Source: Massospora cicadina
Lineage: Eukaryota > Entomophthoromycota > Entomophthoromycetes > Entomophthorales > Entomophthoraceae
DNA: 64,000 bases
Reading direction: 5' to 3'
Assembly: GCA_022478985.1 (NCBI GenBank)
Contig: JAKSZP010005613.1
Coordinates: 30,898 to 94,897 of the forward strand
Shown: positions 10,875-21,434 of the stretch, in pieces
Layout of the letters: each line of letters begins with the position of its first letter
How positions within the stretch are numbered: position 1 is the stretch's first letter
Program-made: the position numbers and the translations under genes
The notes under the pieces: model-generated
Seen by the model: only the letters and a program-made list of their open reading frames with translations
What the model was told of the DNA's origin: nothing
The model's database searches: none

Positions 10875-12075
10875 TGGTATACCAGCAGGCACATGTGTTA
10901 TTCCAGAGAATGGTTGACGGAGAAATCAGAAACAAGTCCCAAGAAATCCAAGGTGCGCTTCAAAAAGTGATGGAAAACACCGAGACCATAGATGTACAAG
11001 TGTTTAAGACAATTAACAGGAAGCAATTACTATTCTCAAAGCCGTTGGAAAGAGCAACTATCATTCAAGCTGTTCATAAGGTTTTTGGGCATGGAGGCCT
11101 GAGAAAAATGATTGACCATATTTTCCAGTACTACTGGGAGTCAATCGGCTATGACGTCGCCAACTATCTAGCTTGCTGTGTGGAGTGCCAGTTGCACAAG
11201 CTGCATAAGAATTGGACTGGATACAAACTGGTCTGGCCTGGATTTGCTTGGAATACGGTGTCCATTGATGTGATGGTACCGCTGACAATGAGCACAGGTG
11301 GAGTCAAGTACATAATAGTTGCAATTGTTCATCTGACGAGATGGGTTGAGATGAAGACCCTGGCAAAAGTAGTTGCTACCAGTACTGCGAAGCTCATTCT
11401 AGATCAATTAGTATACCAGTATGGAGCCCGCAGGTTTGCTGAGTGACTTTAGGACAAATTTAACATCTCATGCGATCCTGCGATTAAATGAAATAATGGG
11501 GATTCAAGGGGTTTTGTCTGTAGCCTACCAGCTGGAGATGAACATACTAGTGGAACGAGTTAGTGAGTTGCTGGCCATGATGCTGAAGAAGCTGGTCACA
11601 GGAAGAATTTCTGTGTGGGGAACGTACCTGAGTTTGGTGATGTTTGACTACAATATCAGTCATAATACAGCGATGAGGAAAATGCTGTTTGAGTTGCTAT
11701 ATGGGAGGAAGGCCGCGTTGCTGCCAATTTTATCTTTGGTAAAGAACCAACATTGGGGATGAGTGCCAAGCAGTACCTGAACTGATTGACAGATATCCTG
11801 ATTGAAATGCAATCGCAAGCATTTGATACTACATCGAAGAAAAGGATATGAGCAAAAATGGTGGACAATAAGAACTGAACGTCCTTATCAGAATACCAAA
11901 TAGGAAAACGAGTTTCCTATTGCAATACACATGGTTTCAGGAGAAGAAACAAATTGGGTGCATTGTGGTCAGGTCCATTCGAGATTATCATCAAGATGGT
12001 GATAGACGCCTACTCCATCAAGAACCCCTTAGATGGAAGAATAGTAAATTGAGTCCATGCTAAGTATTTAAAGTG
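10875..12075 (+). pseudogene. Element A integrase (decayed)
   Basis: The frame 10865-11446 (193 codons) is the longest sense piece of element A. The zinc-binding HHCC is present: His in AVHKVFGHGG near 11075-11095 and Cys in CCVECQ near 11177-11188. The first catalytic Asp is in SIDVM at 11267-11269. A frameshift leads to 11421-11762, which has the second Asp (LLSDFRTN) and the YQLEMNILVERV segment carrying the Glu. The tail (GPFEIIIKMV, YSIKNPLDGRIV near 11970-12050) corresponds to the integrase C-terminal domain. No chromodomain follows. Confidence 0.85.
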
Positions 12076-12079
12076 ATGG

Positions 12080-12525
12080 ATTGAGGAAAAAATAATAAAA
12101 AAGATTTCTTGAAGGACCGCTGAATTATTAAGTTGGTTATGTCCTATCGATTTGGTTAATTCCAAAAAAGGACTGCTGAACCAAACTAGATGGTTAAGTC
12201 TTAAATAAAGTAAGACATCTGAACTATAGACAACTGGTAGGTCTAAGTATACTTAGGATCCAGTTTGTGGGGAATAAAATAAAAAGATTAATTGCTGAAC
12301 CAGAAAAGTTCAAGTCCCATGGAAAAAAGAAGATAAAAATAAAAGATTGAAAAATATTGAGAAAAGATTATTGAAAAATGCATAGAAAAATTGATATATT
12401 TATAATTTTTATTTTTTATTAATTATCCTCAATTTAGGGATGATTCTGCCTATGTCGCCTCTTGGGGAGTGAAGATGGATCACAATAGGAGTGAATAACA
12501 CTTAATATCTGTGTGAGATCGGATG
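12080..12525 (+). other. AT-rich spacer after element A integrase
   Basis: No reading frame or structured motif can be seen here. It consists of A-rich sequence with many aaaa and gaaaaa runs, then a short less AT-rich stretch from 12420. It lies between the end of the sense pol gene and the end of the antisense gene and may hold the terminators of both transcripts, but no signal is clear. Confidence 0.4.
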
Positions 12526-13560
12526 CTAGTGTGGGCTAGACCTACACAAAACTAAGTTTGTTGAGCGGACGCAGATCCCTGAAAGAAAGAGACCAGGGGA
12601 AGAGAAATTGAAATGTTGGAAGATGCCAAATGTGATACCCTGGAGTTGGGAGGGAAGCAAATGACAAGAAGAGGCAGTCAGCAAATAACCCCAAGTAATC
12701 CTGATATGGCACCAGAGCCAGAATATTGGTCTTGAGCACTTGCCAATGGGCTTCATCAAGAACACTAGACATATGGGCCAGCAACAAGCATGGGATACTA
12801 GGCGGGGGTTGCTAAATCATGCCCCCTATCAAAACCATCAGTGGAATATAACAATGGGATGTGCCAGAAACAAGATAATCATGAAAGGAGCTAATGGCAT
12901 CCTGTAAATGAGACTTTGAGCTTCTTAGAAGCTGAAGCAGAAAGAGCGATGGAAGCTGGGAGAGGCTGGAATCTTTGTGGCCCAACTTTGAAGAACATGG
13001 ATGACAAAGCGAAGAGCATATGCCGCATTATCTCAATATAGGATGTTTTCAAGATTGGTGAATTCAGAGCTACGGACAAAGCCTCAGTGACTTGGGCCCT
13101 TAATTCTGCATAGGGGAGTTCGAAATGTATGCAGTTGCTAATGATTAGTTTGGTGACCAAGACAGCTGGCTTTTTATATTGACCAAGTTGGAAGAAGAAC
13201 TCTAGAAGCAATTCTGATCCGAAGAGGAAAGATTAATTAAGAGCAAATGGCATTGCTTCAGGAGGTTTGACAATGATGTTAGGAGTATCTGCAAAAAGAG
13301 CCAAATTCAGGAGAGTTTTAAAATCTAACTCAGGAATTGACAACAGAGGAAGGATTGGTTGCAAGTCATTCAAGACAATCACTAACCTAGTTTCAGCCGG
13401 GTGATTACTGTTTCTAGTAATTCCATGGAAGGATTGGCTACTAGTACTTTACTAGGAGTATGAGTCCTGGAAGGACCATAGAAAATCTTTTGTGCACAGA
13501 TCGACCCATCCTCTGGAGGAGCCAAAGGTCACAATCAGACAAGCTATTGAGCAGCTGTTG
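12526..13560 (-). pseudogene. Antisense gene of element A, unknown function
   Basis: On the strand opposite to gag-pol a protein frame runs from about 13500 to 12542 with only two frameshifts (near 13395 and 12895) and two in-frame stops, far better preserved than the sense strand here. One frame from about 13395 to 12891 has a single stop and reads through LNDLQPILPLLSIPELDF, LFADTPNIIVKPPEAMPF and LLEFFFQLGQYKKPAVLV. After a frameshift it continues to 12542 with ICLL-type hydrophobic runs, ending LRPLNKLSFV. No family is recognised. A possible relative lies at 49220-50820. Antisense genes between integrase and 3' LTR are known in some plant gypsy elements; whether this is the same kind is not known. 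Confidence 0.6.
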
Positions 13561-14149
13561 GTACCAAGACTTAGAATTTGACATATGAGCTGGATGCGAG
13601 GGGTGATGTTGAACTTATATGATAGTTGACAAAATGCACTTTGAAATCAATTAAGCTCCAAAATTGGTGAAATTAATCTCAAAATTAATGGGATAAGATC
13701 TCCAGAGAAGAATTAAAAATGATATGAGCTAAGAAGTTATTAAGAGAAAATACAAGGGCGAACATAAATGAGTACTCTTATCTGCGCCATGAAATGAACA
13801 TCAAAAGCAAAAATCCCTGTTGAGGATGAGGAGAAAAATCAGGAAATCAAGGACGCTGGACCAAGAATCTTGAATATGACTGTGGGTCAAATGCCCTGAT
13901 GGGGGAACTGGATCCCAGGTTTAAAATTATTATGGGTAAATTGATCAGCCTGGCACAACAGAAGGTCGTGGGAACCATGCTCTGAGTAGGTGGTAGCGAG
14001 GAGGAAGAGGAAAAGAGCCGCATGTCAAAGGTCATCCCAAGCAGCATTAAATACTGATGATTATAATCTGCTTGAACAAATGAAGTATTCAACCGAGTGT
14101 CTGAAGCGTTGTTCTACTGCCTCAATCCTTTTCTCGCTGGAATCTAGGC
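13561..14149 (-). pseudogene. Possible N-terminal part of the antisense gene
   Basis: The minus-strand frame 14092-13847 (81 codons) begins with ATG at 14092 and is rich in Leu, Ser and Pro (for example LFSSSSSLPPTQSMVP). Between 13847 and 13560 no long frame is left. It may be the 5' exon or N-terminus of the antisense gene that continues at 13500, but the join cannot be followed. Confidence 0.3.
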
Positions 14150-14161
14150 AAGTGGGGGATG
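14150..14161 (+). promoter_or_regulatory. Polypurine tract of element A
   Basis: aagtgggggatg lies immediately before the TG of the 3' LTR, the place where plus-strand DNA synthesis is primed. Confidence 0.7.
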
Positions 14162-15306
14162 TGTTGGGATTTTTGCCCATATTTCCAGCTGACTAGATTA
14201 CCAGGGATTGCTAGAGAATAGTTCTTTAATGTGAAGTGAATTGGATATCAGTTGACCCTGATTTCAGGATAACTATGTTCAGGGGATTTTTGTTATTCTC
14301 CTAGGTCAGATCCATCAGGGATTGATCTGGATGAATGCTTAGGATCTTTTCAGAAAGAGTTTCTGACAAAATAGGGGCATCTGATAATTGATTAACTATA
14401 AGGTGTACCAATTGGGATCAGTCAGGTTTCTTCACTGAATGATTGGGATTTTAAGGATTGATTTGTGTGGCGAGTGATGCTGTCTGCAACTAGTGAATCG
14501 ATCAGTTGGTTTGAAACCTGCTTTAATGGGTAACAAATCCCATTACCTAATCAGGTCGCTTTCCAGGTATGGTTGGTTTGCTTGGATCGAGAAGAAAATG
14601 TTAGGGACACATTTTTTGACTCTTTCAATTTTAGGTCTCAAGGATGTCCAATGATGGAATACTAGCCAGGATGGGGAAGACCATCACTGCTGAGATTAGG
14701 ATGGGTTATTCAATAGCAACGGCTGCCGTTTTATTGAGGAGGTGCCAATTGAGGGTTAGGCTCTAAAAATCCCACTATAAACTCCCTAGAGAATTCAAAA
14801 ATATTGAATCATCATTATTTACCGGATCAATTACCAAATTAATTATCAAAGTATTATCTTAGTATACTTTAGCAGAATCCATTACAAGTTCTATTTTTTA
14901 TCAAGTAAATTATCGCTGTGAGCTCTAATTTAGACTCTTTAGAATAAAGAGTAAGGATCTGAGCATGGATATAGAGAAGAAAATGAATTGAATTGGGGAT
15001 TGCTGCCAACTGTGTGTCACAGAGAAACCGTAAACAGAAATATGAGCATAGATCAAGTTAGGCGTTACCAGGGAATGAATCCCTATTCAGGATAACATAA
15101 GTATTTTGAGAGGAAATACTGGCCGAGTGTTGGACAAATTTCTAGTGCCATAATTCAACTAAGGAGAATAGAAGCCATACAATACCAACATTTATATTTC
15201 GCTATCAAACAATTCAGAGAATTGAACAACAACTGAACCTGTGCAGTTAATATATTTATAAGGGTTATTAACTAAGAATAATCAGAAAAACCTATATATT
15301 TTAACA
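14162..15306 (+). repeat. Element A 3' LTR
   Basis: Starts TGTTGGGATT and ends TTTAACA, about 1145 bp. The last 300 bp align with 438-758. The polypurine tract precedes it and the E LTR sequence ccatctcttc follows. Confidence 0.8.
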
Positions 15307-15401
15307 CCATCTCTTCATTTTTTGACCTCTCTGCTAATTTTCAGTTTTAAGACCATTTTTTGACTTCAGCAACAGTCAAAAAGAACTTTTACACTGAGAG
15401 A
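15307..15401 (+). repeat. Element E 5' LTR, last part
   Basis: Aligns with 30056-30146 of the 3' LTR and ends gagaga, two bases before the primer site. Confidence 0.75.
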
Positions 15402-15403
15402 AG

Positions 15404-15421
15404 TGGTGCTCAGTACAGGGG
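15404..15421 (+). promoter_or_regulatory. Primer-binding site of element E
   Basis: TGGTGCTCAGTACAGGGG, one base different from the consensus of the shared primer site. Confidence 0.8.
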
Positions 15422-15478
15422 CTCCAAGCTGTCATAAGTAAGGAAGTCTATCAGAAATAATATAGAATACTAGCAATC

Positions 15479-15849
15479 ATGAGGATCAATCTACTGATCA
15501 GTCAAGAAGCATTGCTCAATGGATTAGTACCTCGCGGTAAGAAGTGCCACCCACACAGCCTGAAAGTCCAAGATTCTGGGCCACAGTCCAGTTCTCCCTG
15601 CCCTCAGTTGATGTACAGTAGTATCAACTTAATTACAAGAACCTCAAAGACATTACTCAACAGTTTATAAACGGCATCTATTCCATGGGTGCCCACTCCA
15701 GCCGCTCCTGCGCCTCTTCCATGCCCTTTACCAGTGTGGAACCTATATACTTCAGGCCAGCTGCCAGCGGGAGAACTTACCCTGAGAACCAAACGTTACC
15801 TTCAAAACTTTTTTCACCCAGCTATTCATCACCTCCTCCAATTAGTTGG
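15479..15849 (+). pseudogene. Element E gag, N-terminal part before D
   Basis: ATG at 15479 opens a 63-codon frame. After a stop the reading shifts to a Pro/Ala-rich stretch (PTPAAPAPLPCPLP) up to HHLLQLV, where mini-element D begins at 15850. The rest of gag is at 24444. The layout (short N-terminus before a capsid-like part) parallels element C gag, whose equivalent MHHQGMLNLLERLQ follows a similar distance from its start. Confidence 0.6.
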
Positions 15850-16552
15850 TGTCAGAAAGTAACTTTTAACCAAACGTTGGGCTCTTCTTTTGTGTCAGGC
15901 CAACCATTATGGAGACTGAGGACCCTTGATGTTTTGCCTTCATTGGCGTACCAACCCCCTATAAGTCCGCGTCCAACCCACCAACACAGCAGACTAACAA
16001 TTTTGCCTTAGCCCCAGGGTCCTTGGTGTGCCCCAGCGAGTCCTGCCCCCATCCTGGGGGTCAAGGCACTCCTGCGCTGCCACACTCTGGATCCTTCATT
16101 AACCCATCTGGGCATGCCCCGGTGAGTCCATCTCCCATCCTGGGCGTCTATGGCACCCCCACGCTGCATCCCACAGGGCTGACGGCCAGTCAGCACATCA
16201 TCTTTAGTGGCCAATTGGCCAGGTTCCCACCAGTTCCTCATAGGGATGAGGTATGGGAGCTGGCAGCATTGGCCACTCCATGCGCGTCACCCTGCACCTA
16301 CGTTGGGGATCTCCAGTCCCATCTTATCCTAATCTAGCATATTAACTACTAACAACTAAAATAAGATGGGCGAAAGAAAGAACTTTATTTGAGGAAAGAA
16401 CAACTATTTATACTCTAGGGTACTTCGCCTATGAAACCCCACAGCCCTCCAAGCCAGAACTCTAATAGATTGTCAATCCTTCAGGGTAGCAAATACCTCC
16501 CAATACTCTCATCTGATTCACTAGATCTTAGATTAGTTTGACCTATCCTTGG
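15850..16552 (-). repeat. Element D 3' LTR, first block
   Basis: Aligns with 23422-24115 (shared ttcattggcgtaccaacccc, ccccagggtccttggtgtgc, ttggccaggttcccaccag). It includes a GC-rich part with two imperfect internal copies of about 105 bp (around 16028-16132 and 16110-16220) and, on the minus strand, aataaag near 16390 as a possible poly(A) signal. C is inserted at 16552. Confidence 0.85.
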
Positions 16553-16892
16553 TGTCAGGATTTTGCCAAATTCTCTCATTTTCGAAAATTCTACTCTATC
16601 AATTCCCCCAGCACTTTTGGAAGGAGAGTATAATTTATCTAAATCTATCAAGGTTGATAAGAACGATCAGTCTCATCCCAATCAAGGGATAAAAGATTCA
16701 ATTGCTCGGTAATTAATTAGATCAAATAGATCCCAAACCATTATAAAACCTATAAATATTTCATCCTTCTGATTTAAAAACAGGTCGAATTTAGACCTGT
16801 TTATACTTTATTCTATCGCTTTTTGAAGAATCAAACTAAGTAACTTTGAGAGAAAACCTGACCAATTGGAATTGTAATTCAAAACTTCTAGA
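16553..16892 (+). repeat. Element C 5' LTR
   Basis: Starts TGTCAGGATTTTGCC and ends cttctaga, one base before the primer site. Pairs with 22570-22910. The canonical final CA is not preserved in either copy. Confidence 0.9.
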
Positions 16893-16893
16893 G

Positions 16894-16911
16894 TGGTGCT
16901 CACTACAGGGG
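16894..16911 (+). promoter_or_regulatory. Primer-binding site of element C
   Basis: TGGTGCTCACTACAGGGG, the consensus form of the shared primer site, would pair with a tRNA ending CCCTGTAGTGAGCACCA. Confidence 0.8.
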
Positions 16912-16951
16912 CACTCTGAGCTACACACCAGTGAAAACGTCAATCACTACT

Positions 16952-18990
16952 ATGGATCCTCATTTTTCGCCTGAAGAAGCTCAAGACCATGAGCAAGGCA
17001 GTATTTCATGTTAGGTCCGTTCAACTAGAACCAAAATCCCAAGAGTACCATCCATGTTGAAATTCTGTGCCAATCTAGAGTTTTATAATCTTAACTTAAG
17101 CTTTACAACGAACTTAAATCCCTCCTGAGGCTTATGAAATATTATCAATCAACTGCTTGAGGGAGCCTTAATTCCTGGAATTCGTTCCACTTAATTAAAT
17201 CCAATGCTGTACTCTAACTTTTAGGAAGTGTTGCAAACCTCCCAAATGCCAGGAATTGGCACTGAGCAATACTTGCATCAGCTTGTTCACCCTACCTTAT
17301 ACCATTTATTACCAGTAGTGAGAATGCATCATCAAGGGATGCTTAATTTACTAGAAAGACTCCAGTCCTTGAATAATTATGTTACTGAGTTTTTCAAATC
17401 CTCCTCTGAGTTTAACATAGATAATCGCAATGCCATTATTAATAATTAGACCCTTCTCAATGAAGTACATCAACAGCTTATTAAGCTTGACCACAGGCTG
17501 TACAGTTTTGTTTAATTACAGTTCTCAAAGCAAGTTCAGGATTTTGTGCAAAAATGAAAAGAGGCTATTTCTGAACTCTCTGAGCATAGTCAATCGATGA
17601 AAGAGGAAATCAAAAACCATCTCTTCCAATTGGAGCAATTGTATTCCAGAATTTAATTCTGAGTCAATGAAGTAGAGAAAACCTCTGGAGCTATGGTTCA
17701 CCTGGGGTTGAAGGACCTCGTGGTCTACCTGGGGATGAAGTTCCACATGGACCTCCTGGTGTTGATGGGCCACATGGACCCCCCGCGGTTGAAGGGCCAC
17801 GTGGACTGCCAGGTGCAGATGGACCTTGGGAACCCGCAGGTTCTGATGGGCATTCAGGATCTCTTTAACAAATTATCTCTCTATTGAGCATGATGGACCA
17901 CTTACATGAGCAATTTTACAAAGTGGCCAAGGAGTGTAACTTAACACCTGATGGGGTAACAATCAATTTCCTCCTGTCACTTCAGTCTTTATCCAATAAA
18001 ATGAGTAACCTGGGTAAATGGGCAAAGGACACAGAAACCCTGCTAGGAGCTTATGAATCAAAAGGTGAGATGCTTCAAGCAAAAATTGAAACACTGAATT
18101 TAAGTACAATGCATAGCAGGAGCAAATTTATGAGCTATCTCGTCAGTTAGATGAGAAAGTGGGGCATGCTGATTGGAATTGACAGATTATTGTAATTTGT
18201 ACTGAGACCGTTAGGCCTTATCCTCAATTTCTTCCTAAGCTTCAGACTCCAACTCTTATTTTTCCACTCAATTGGAACATCCTGGAGTGCATGTTTTGAC
18301 TGCCGTCGCTACAATGATTTTTAAGCCGGTATTTAATGTTAAGTACTATATTGTGGAATGCAGCATTATCTCCTTCCTCTATCTATAAGAGAAGGCTTTA
18401 AGTGAGGCCACCAATAACCAAAAAATGAATTACTTGTTTAATTGCCTTACCCAATTGGCTCAGTATATCGTGGTACCCCATTTGATGACTTGCTCTAATT
18501 GGTCTCAGGTCAAAGAAGCGCTAATCAAAGAATGTTTGGAGTGAGCAAACCTTATTATCTCAAAAACAGGCTTTTATGGTTATACAGCCCCACCGGAATG
18601 AATCTATCAAAGACTTTTCACATTGGTTCTATTGAGAAGCTCAGACTTTGGTAACATGTGGTTGGTTAAATTTGAATGATGCATTTACTGCAGTAATGTC
18701 TGCTTTCACTTCTAAGACATAGATACAAGTTTACCTTATTAGCATAAAGAAGAATTTTAGAAGTATATTAGACATCAAGGAGGCTTTTTTGGAATTGCCT
18801 CCTCAATTTTCTGAAAAACCCCGAGTTTATGATTATTCAAAACCTAGTCACCCTAGAGTTTATGCTGTGCCTGAGAATGCCAGAACGATTCAGTGTAATC
18901 ACTGTCACCATATTTCCATACTGAGGACCACTGTTATAAGAATGAGGCTGATGAGAAGAAGAAAAGAGATAAAACCAATAAGATTCCCCA
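16952..18990 (+). pseudogene. Element C gag with collagen-like tract (decayed)
   Basis: ATG at 16952 (MDPHFSPEEAQDHEQ) starts the frame, with a stop after 20 codons. Pieces follow: a helical segment (17228-17449, QSLNNYVTEFFKSSSEF), a coiled-coil-like stretch (17450-17660), a collagen-like tract (17695-17868), and a capsid-like helical region (17884-18150, AKECNLTPDGVTINF) in the same frame as the tract. The end has a CX2CX4HX4C knuckle at about 18892-18933 if one frameshift is allowed (CNHC, then H and C of TEDHC). A basic tail follows. The capsid part is recognisably similar to element E around 24930-25150. Confidence 0.78.
17695..17868 (+). other. Collagen-like Gly-X-Y tract in element C Gag
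   Basis: In one frame 19 consecutive triplets run GSP GVE GPR GLP GDE ... GSD GHS GSL. Sixteen of 19 start with Gly; the exceptions (Val, Ala, Glu) are each one base from a Gly codon. Pro is frequent in the second and third positions, as in collagen triple helices. The tract ends at a TAA, after which the same frame continues into the capsid-like segment. Confidence 0.85.
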
Positions 18991-19099
18991 CCTGATAATG
19001 ATATGAATATGCAACAGGAACATCAAAGCCCTGTATAGTATAATAAAGATGTACATTCCTCCTATTCCTTACCCTCCTTGTTGGCTTTATCCTCTTAGT

Positions 19100-19616
19100 T
19101 TTGAAGTACCATTACCCACATTGACATTCGAGTGAATCAAGTCAATGCCAAAGCTATCATTGATACTGGATCCCTGGTAAATGTTTTCTTGTCAAAATTT
19201 ATCAAGCGGATCAAGTTAACGCCTGATATTTCTCATTATAATATGGCTCTGCAGGACCTCAGAGTACTCGGTCAATTGTAGCCTTTTCATCACTTCATTT
19301 AAAAATTGGGAAGTTAACTTTTACAATTCCTGCTATCATCCTCAATAATTTAAGTCATGACCTACTTTTGGGACTTAATTTATGTGGGAATTTTATGGAA
19401 TTATCAATTACCCCAACACATCACTTGCCCTTTTGGGGTATAGAGTTTACCCTAATTTTATCTGAACATTCTCATACCAGGCTTTGGTTATGTCTTCTGG
19501 AGGGGTTTAAAAGGTCTTATTCTATTCAATACTATGTTGGAGACCCTCAAGTAAAATCACCCCCTACATTGTCAGATATTAAAGAAGCGATGCCTATTTT
19601 CTCCCCAAGAATTTAG
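19100..19616 (+). pseudogene. Element C aspartic protease (decayed)
   Basis: The active-site motif D-T-G-S is intact at 19162-19173 in the context AIIDTGSLVNVF. It is preceded by VNQVNAK-like residues and followed by SKFIKRIKLTPD. The second signature, LSHDLLLGLNLCGNFMELSI, is at 19350-19400, partly in another frame. A frameshift near 19275 separates the two. Confidence 0.8.
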
Positions 19617-19677
19617 TTATTCTGCCAAAATTGCAGTAATTATTACTTCTTTACAGTTTTCTATTCCCAAAGGACAT

Positions 19678-21000
19678 TTGTTACAAGTCCAAGGCATTTT
19701 CAACCCTTCTTCCAAAGAGCTCTTGCCTTGTCCTGTAGTATTGGATTATGCTTATTCTGGATCACTATCTGTTTTGTTGGCAAACCTTACCAATGATCTA
19801 AAAACGGTAGATCAGAAACATCCAATTGCTTATGTCAAGTTAAACCCTTATCCAAAATTTATGATGTTAAACTTTTGGAAGCTTACAAGACTTTGGTCTG
19901 GAAAGTGATCAGGAAATTCTTACTCTGGGGCCTGCAATTGGAAAATTCCTCACTAATGAACAGTAGAGACAAGTAATTCAATTATTAGAAGAATACTCTG
20001 ACATTTTTGCTAAGCATCTTACAATTTTGGTAAGATGTATGGAGTAATGCACTCCGTTGAAACTGGTTATCACCTTCCTATTTGTGCAAAGCCCTTTTAT
20101 AAGTCTAAAGTGGAGGAAGCCCAGGTTACCAAAAATTGCATCAACTATTGGAGGCTGGATTATTGAAACCCTCCAACAGTCCTTGAGCCTCCCCATTGCT
20201 GTTGATTAAGAAAAGGATGGTTCCCATTGAGTTTTTATGGACTATTGTAGATTGAATGCTATTACTAAATGAGATGTTTATCCTTTACCTCAAATTGATG
20301 ATTCCCTTAAGTTGTTTTCTGGCTCAACTTATTTTTCTGAAATTTATTTAGCCAGTGGATACTGGCAAATCTAGTTATCCCCAGAAGACCGAGCCAAGTG
20401 TGCCCTAATATCCAGTAAAGGTTTATATAAACCAACCCATATGCCACGAGGATTAAGCAACCCCCGCAACTTTTAAACGGGCCATGGATGGTATGTCACA
20501 GGATTTAAAGCTCACTTGTGTTTTGGTACATCTGGATGATATTATCGTGTTTTCCAAAACATTTACCAAACACTTGGGCCATCAATAAGAAGTTTATAAA
20601 CTAATTTGGAACTTTTCCCTGAAGCTCAAACCTTCCAAATGTTCATTTTATCAAAATGATCTGGAGTTTTTTGGACACCAAGTATCAGCTAAAGGTATTT
20701 GACCCCTCTCAGATAAAAATCAAGCTATTCAACGAATGCCTGCTCCAACCTCTCTGCGGTATATCCAACCTTTTCTCAGCATGGTTGAGTATTATTAGCA
20801 ACTTACACCCAAGATTGCTGATATGGCTGAACCGTTATTCCATCTGTTACAAAAAGGGGTGCCCTTCGAGTAGAGTTCAGCTCAGGAACAATCATTTAGT
20901 TCTTGTAAATGGTCTTGACTAAGGCACCTGTTTTAACCTTACTTGATTTGATAAGCCTTTTTTACATACTGATGCAAGTAATGTCCTAATTGGGCTATCT
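19678..21000 (+). pseudogene. Element C reverse transcriptase (decayed)
   Basis: A linker frame (19678-19908, LLANLTND) resembles the protease-RT linkers of B and L. RT blocks follow: LLIKKRMVP-type start near 20190-20230, MDYCRLNAITK and DVYPLPQIDDSLKLFSGSTYFSEI at 20235-20345, ASGYWQI and SPEDRAKCALISSKGLY, then the catalytic box read as HLDD at 20529-20540. The tyrosine of YxDD is now His. Stops include TGA after NAITK and TAG after YWQI. Thumb words continue to about 20700. Confidence 0.85.
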
Positions 21001-21431
21001 TATCCTAGTGTGACAAAGAGCAGTATAATCATCCCGTTGCACTTTATAGCAAATCTTTGTCAAAAGCTGAAAGAAACTACAGTGTAACTTAGCGGGAGTG
21101 TTTGTCTGTGATTCTAGCAATTAAGCACTTCTGTCCCTTCCTATATGGTAACCATTTTATTGTAATTACTGACCATTCTTCTTTACAATGATTGCAAAAT
21201 ATGAAGGATCCTGTTGGGAGATTACCCTATTGGGCTCCAAGATTACAAATTTATGATTTTTCTATTGTTCATCGTTCTGGTGCTCAACATCAGAATGCTT
21301 ATGGTCTGTCTCAACTGCCTAAACTGACCTTGGATTTGGGAAATAAAGAACTTCTATATAAACTATTGGACGACCTAATTGTGGATCGAGAATCTGAAGA
21401 GGATCAAGCTTTTTTTAAAATATATCATTAA
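21001..21431 (+). pseudogene. Element C RNase H (decayed)
   Basis: Contains LSKAERNYSVT, RECLSVILAIKHFCPFLYGNHFIVITDHSSLQ, then an open frame from 21192 with DPVGRLPYWAPRLQIYDFSIVH and GAQHQNAYGLSQL. Stops fall in VT-REC (TAG where other elements have GAG) and SLQ-LQN (TGA where others have TGG). Confidence 0.88.
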
Positions 21432-21434
21432 AGA

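Larger units (their letters stand above)
438..15306 (+). mobile_element. Element A: decayed Ty3/gypsy retrotransposon, interrupted by B
   Basis: Order on the plus strand is 5' LTR remnant (438-758), primer site (761-778), gag, protease, RT, RNase H (split by B at 4511-10640), integrase, an antisense gene, polypurine tract (14150-14161) and 3' LTR (14162-15306). RT-RNase H-integrase order is that of Ty3/gypsy. All sense frames are broken. The right end abuts ccatc inside the 5' LTR of element E, and the same words occur uninterrupted in E's 3' LTR at 30056-30060, so A inserted into E. Confidence 0.85.

Noticed and set aside
16008..16241. Minus-strand frame MRNWWEPGQLATKDDV, with a close counterpart at 23543-23812
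   Set aside because: Both lie in the two LTRs of element D, which are copies of each other, so their similarity does not show protein conservation. The frames diverge after about 35 codons.
17693..17887. Plus-strand frame starting MVHLGLKDLVV
   Set aside because: Out-of-frame reading of the collagen-like tract; the Gly-X-Y frame is the meaningful one and is in register with the next gag segment.
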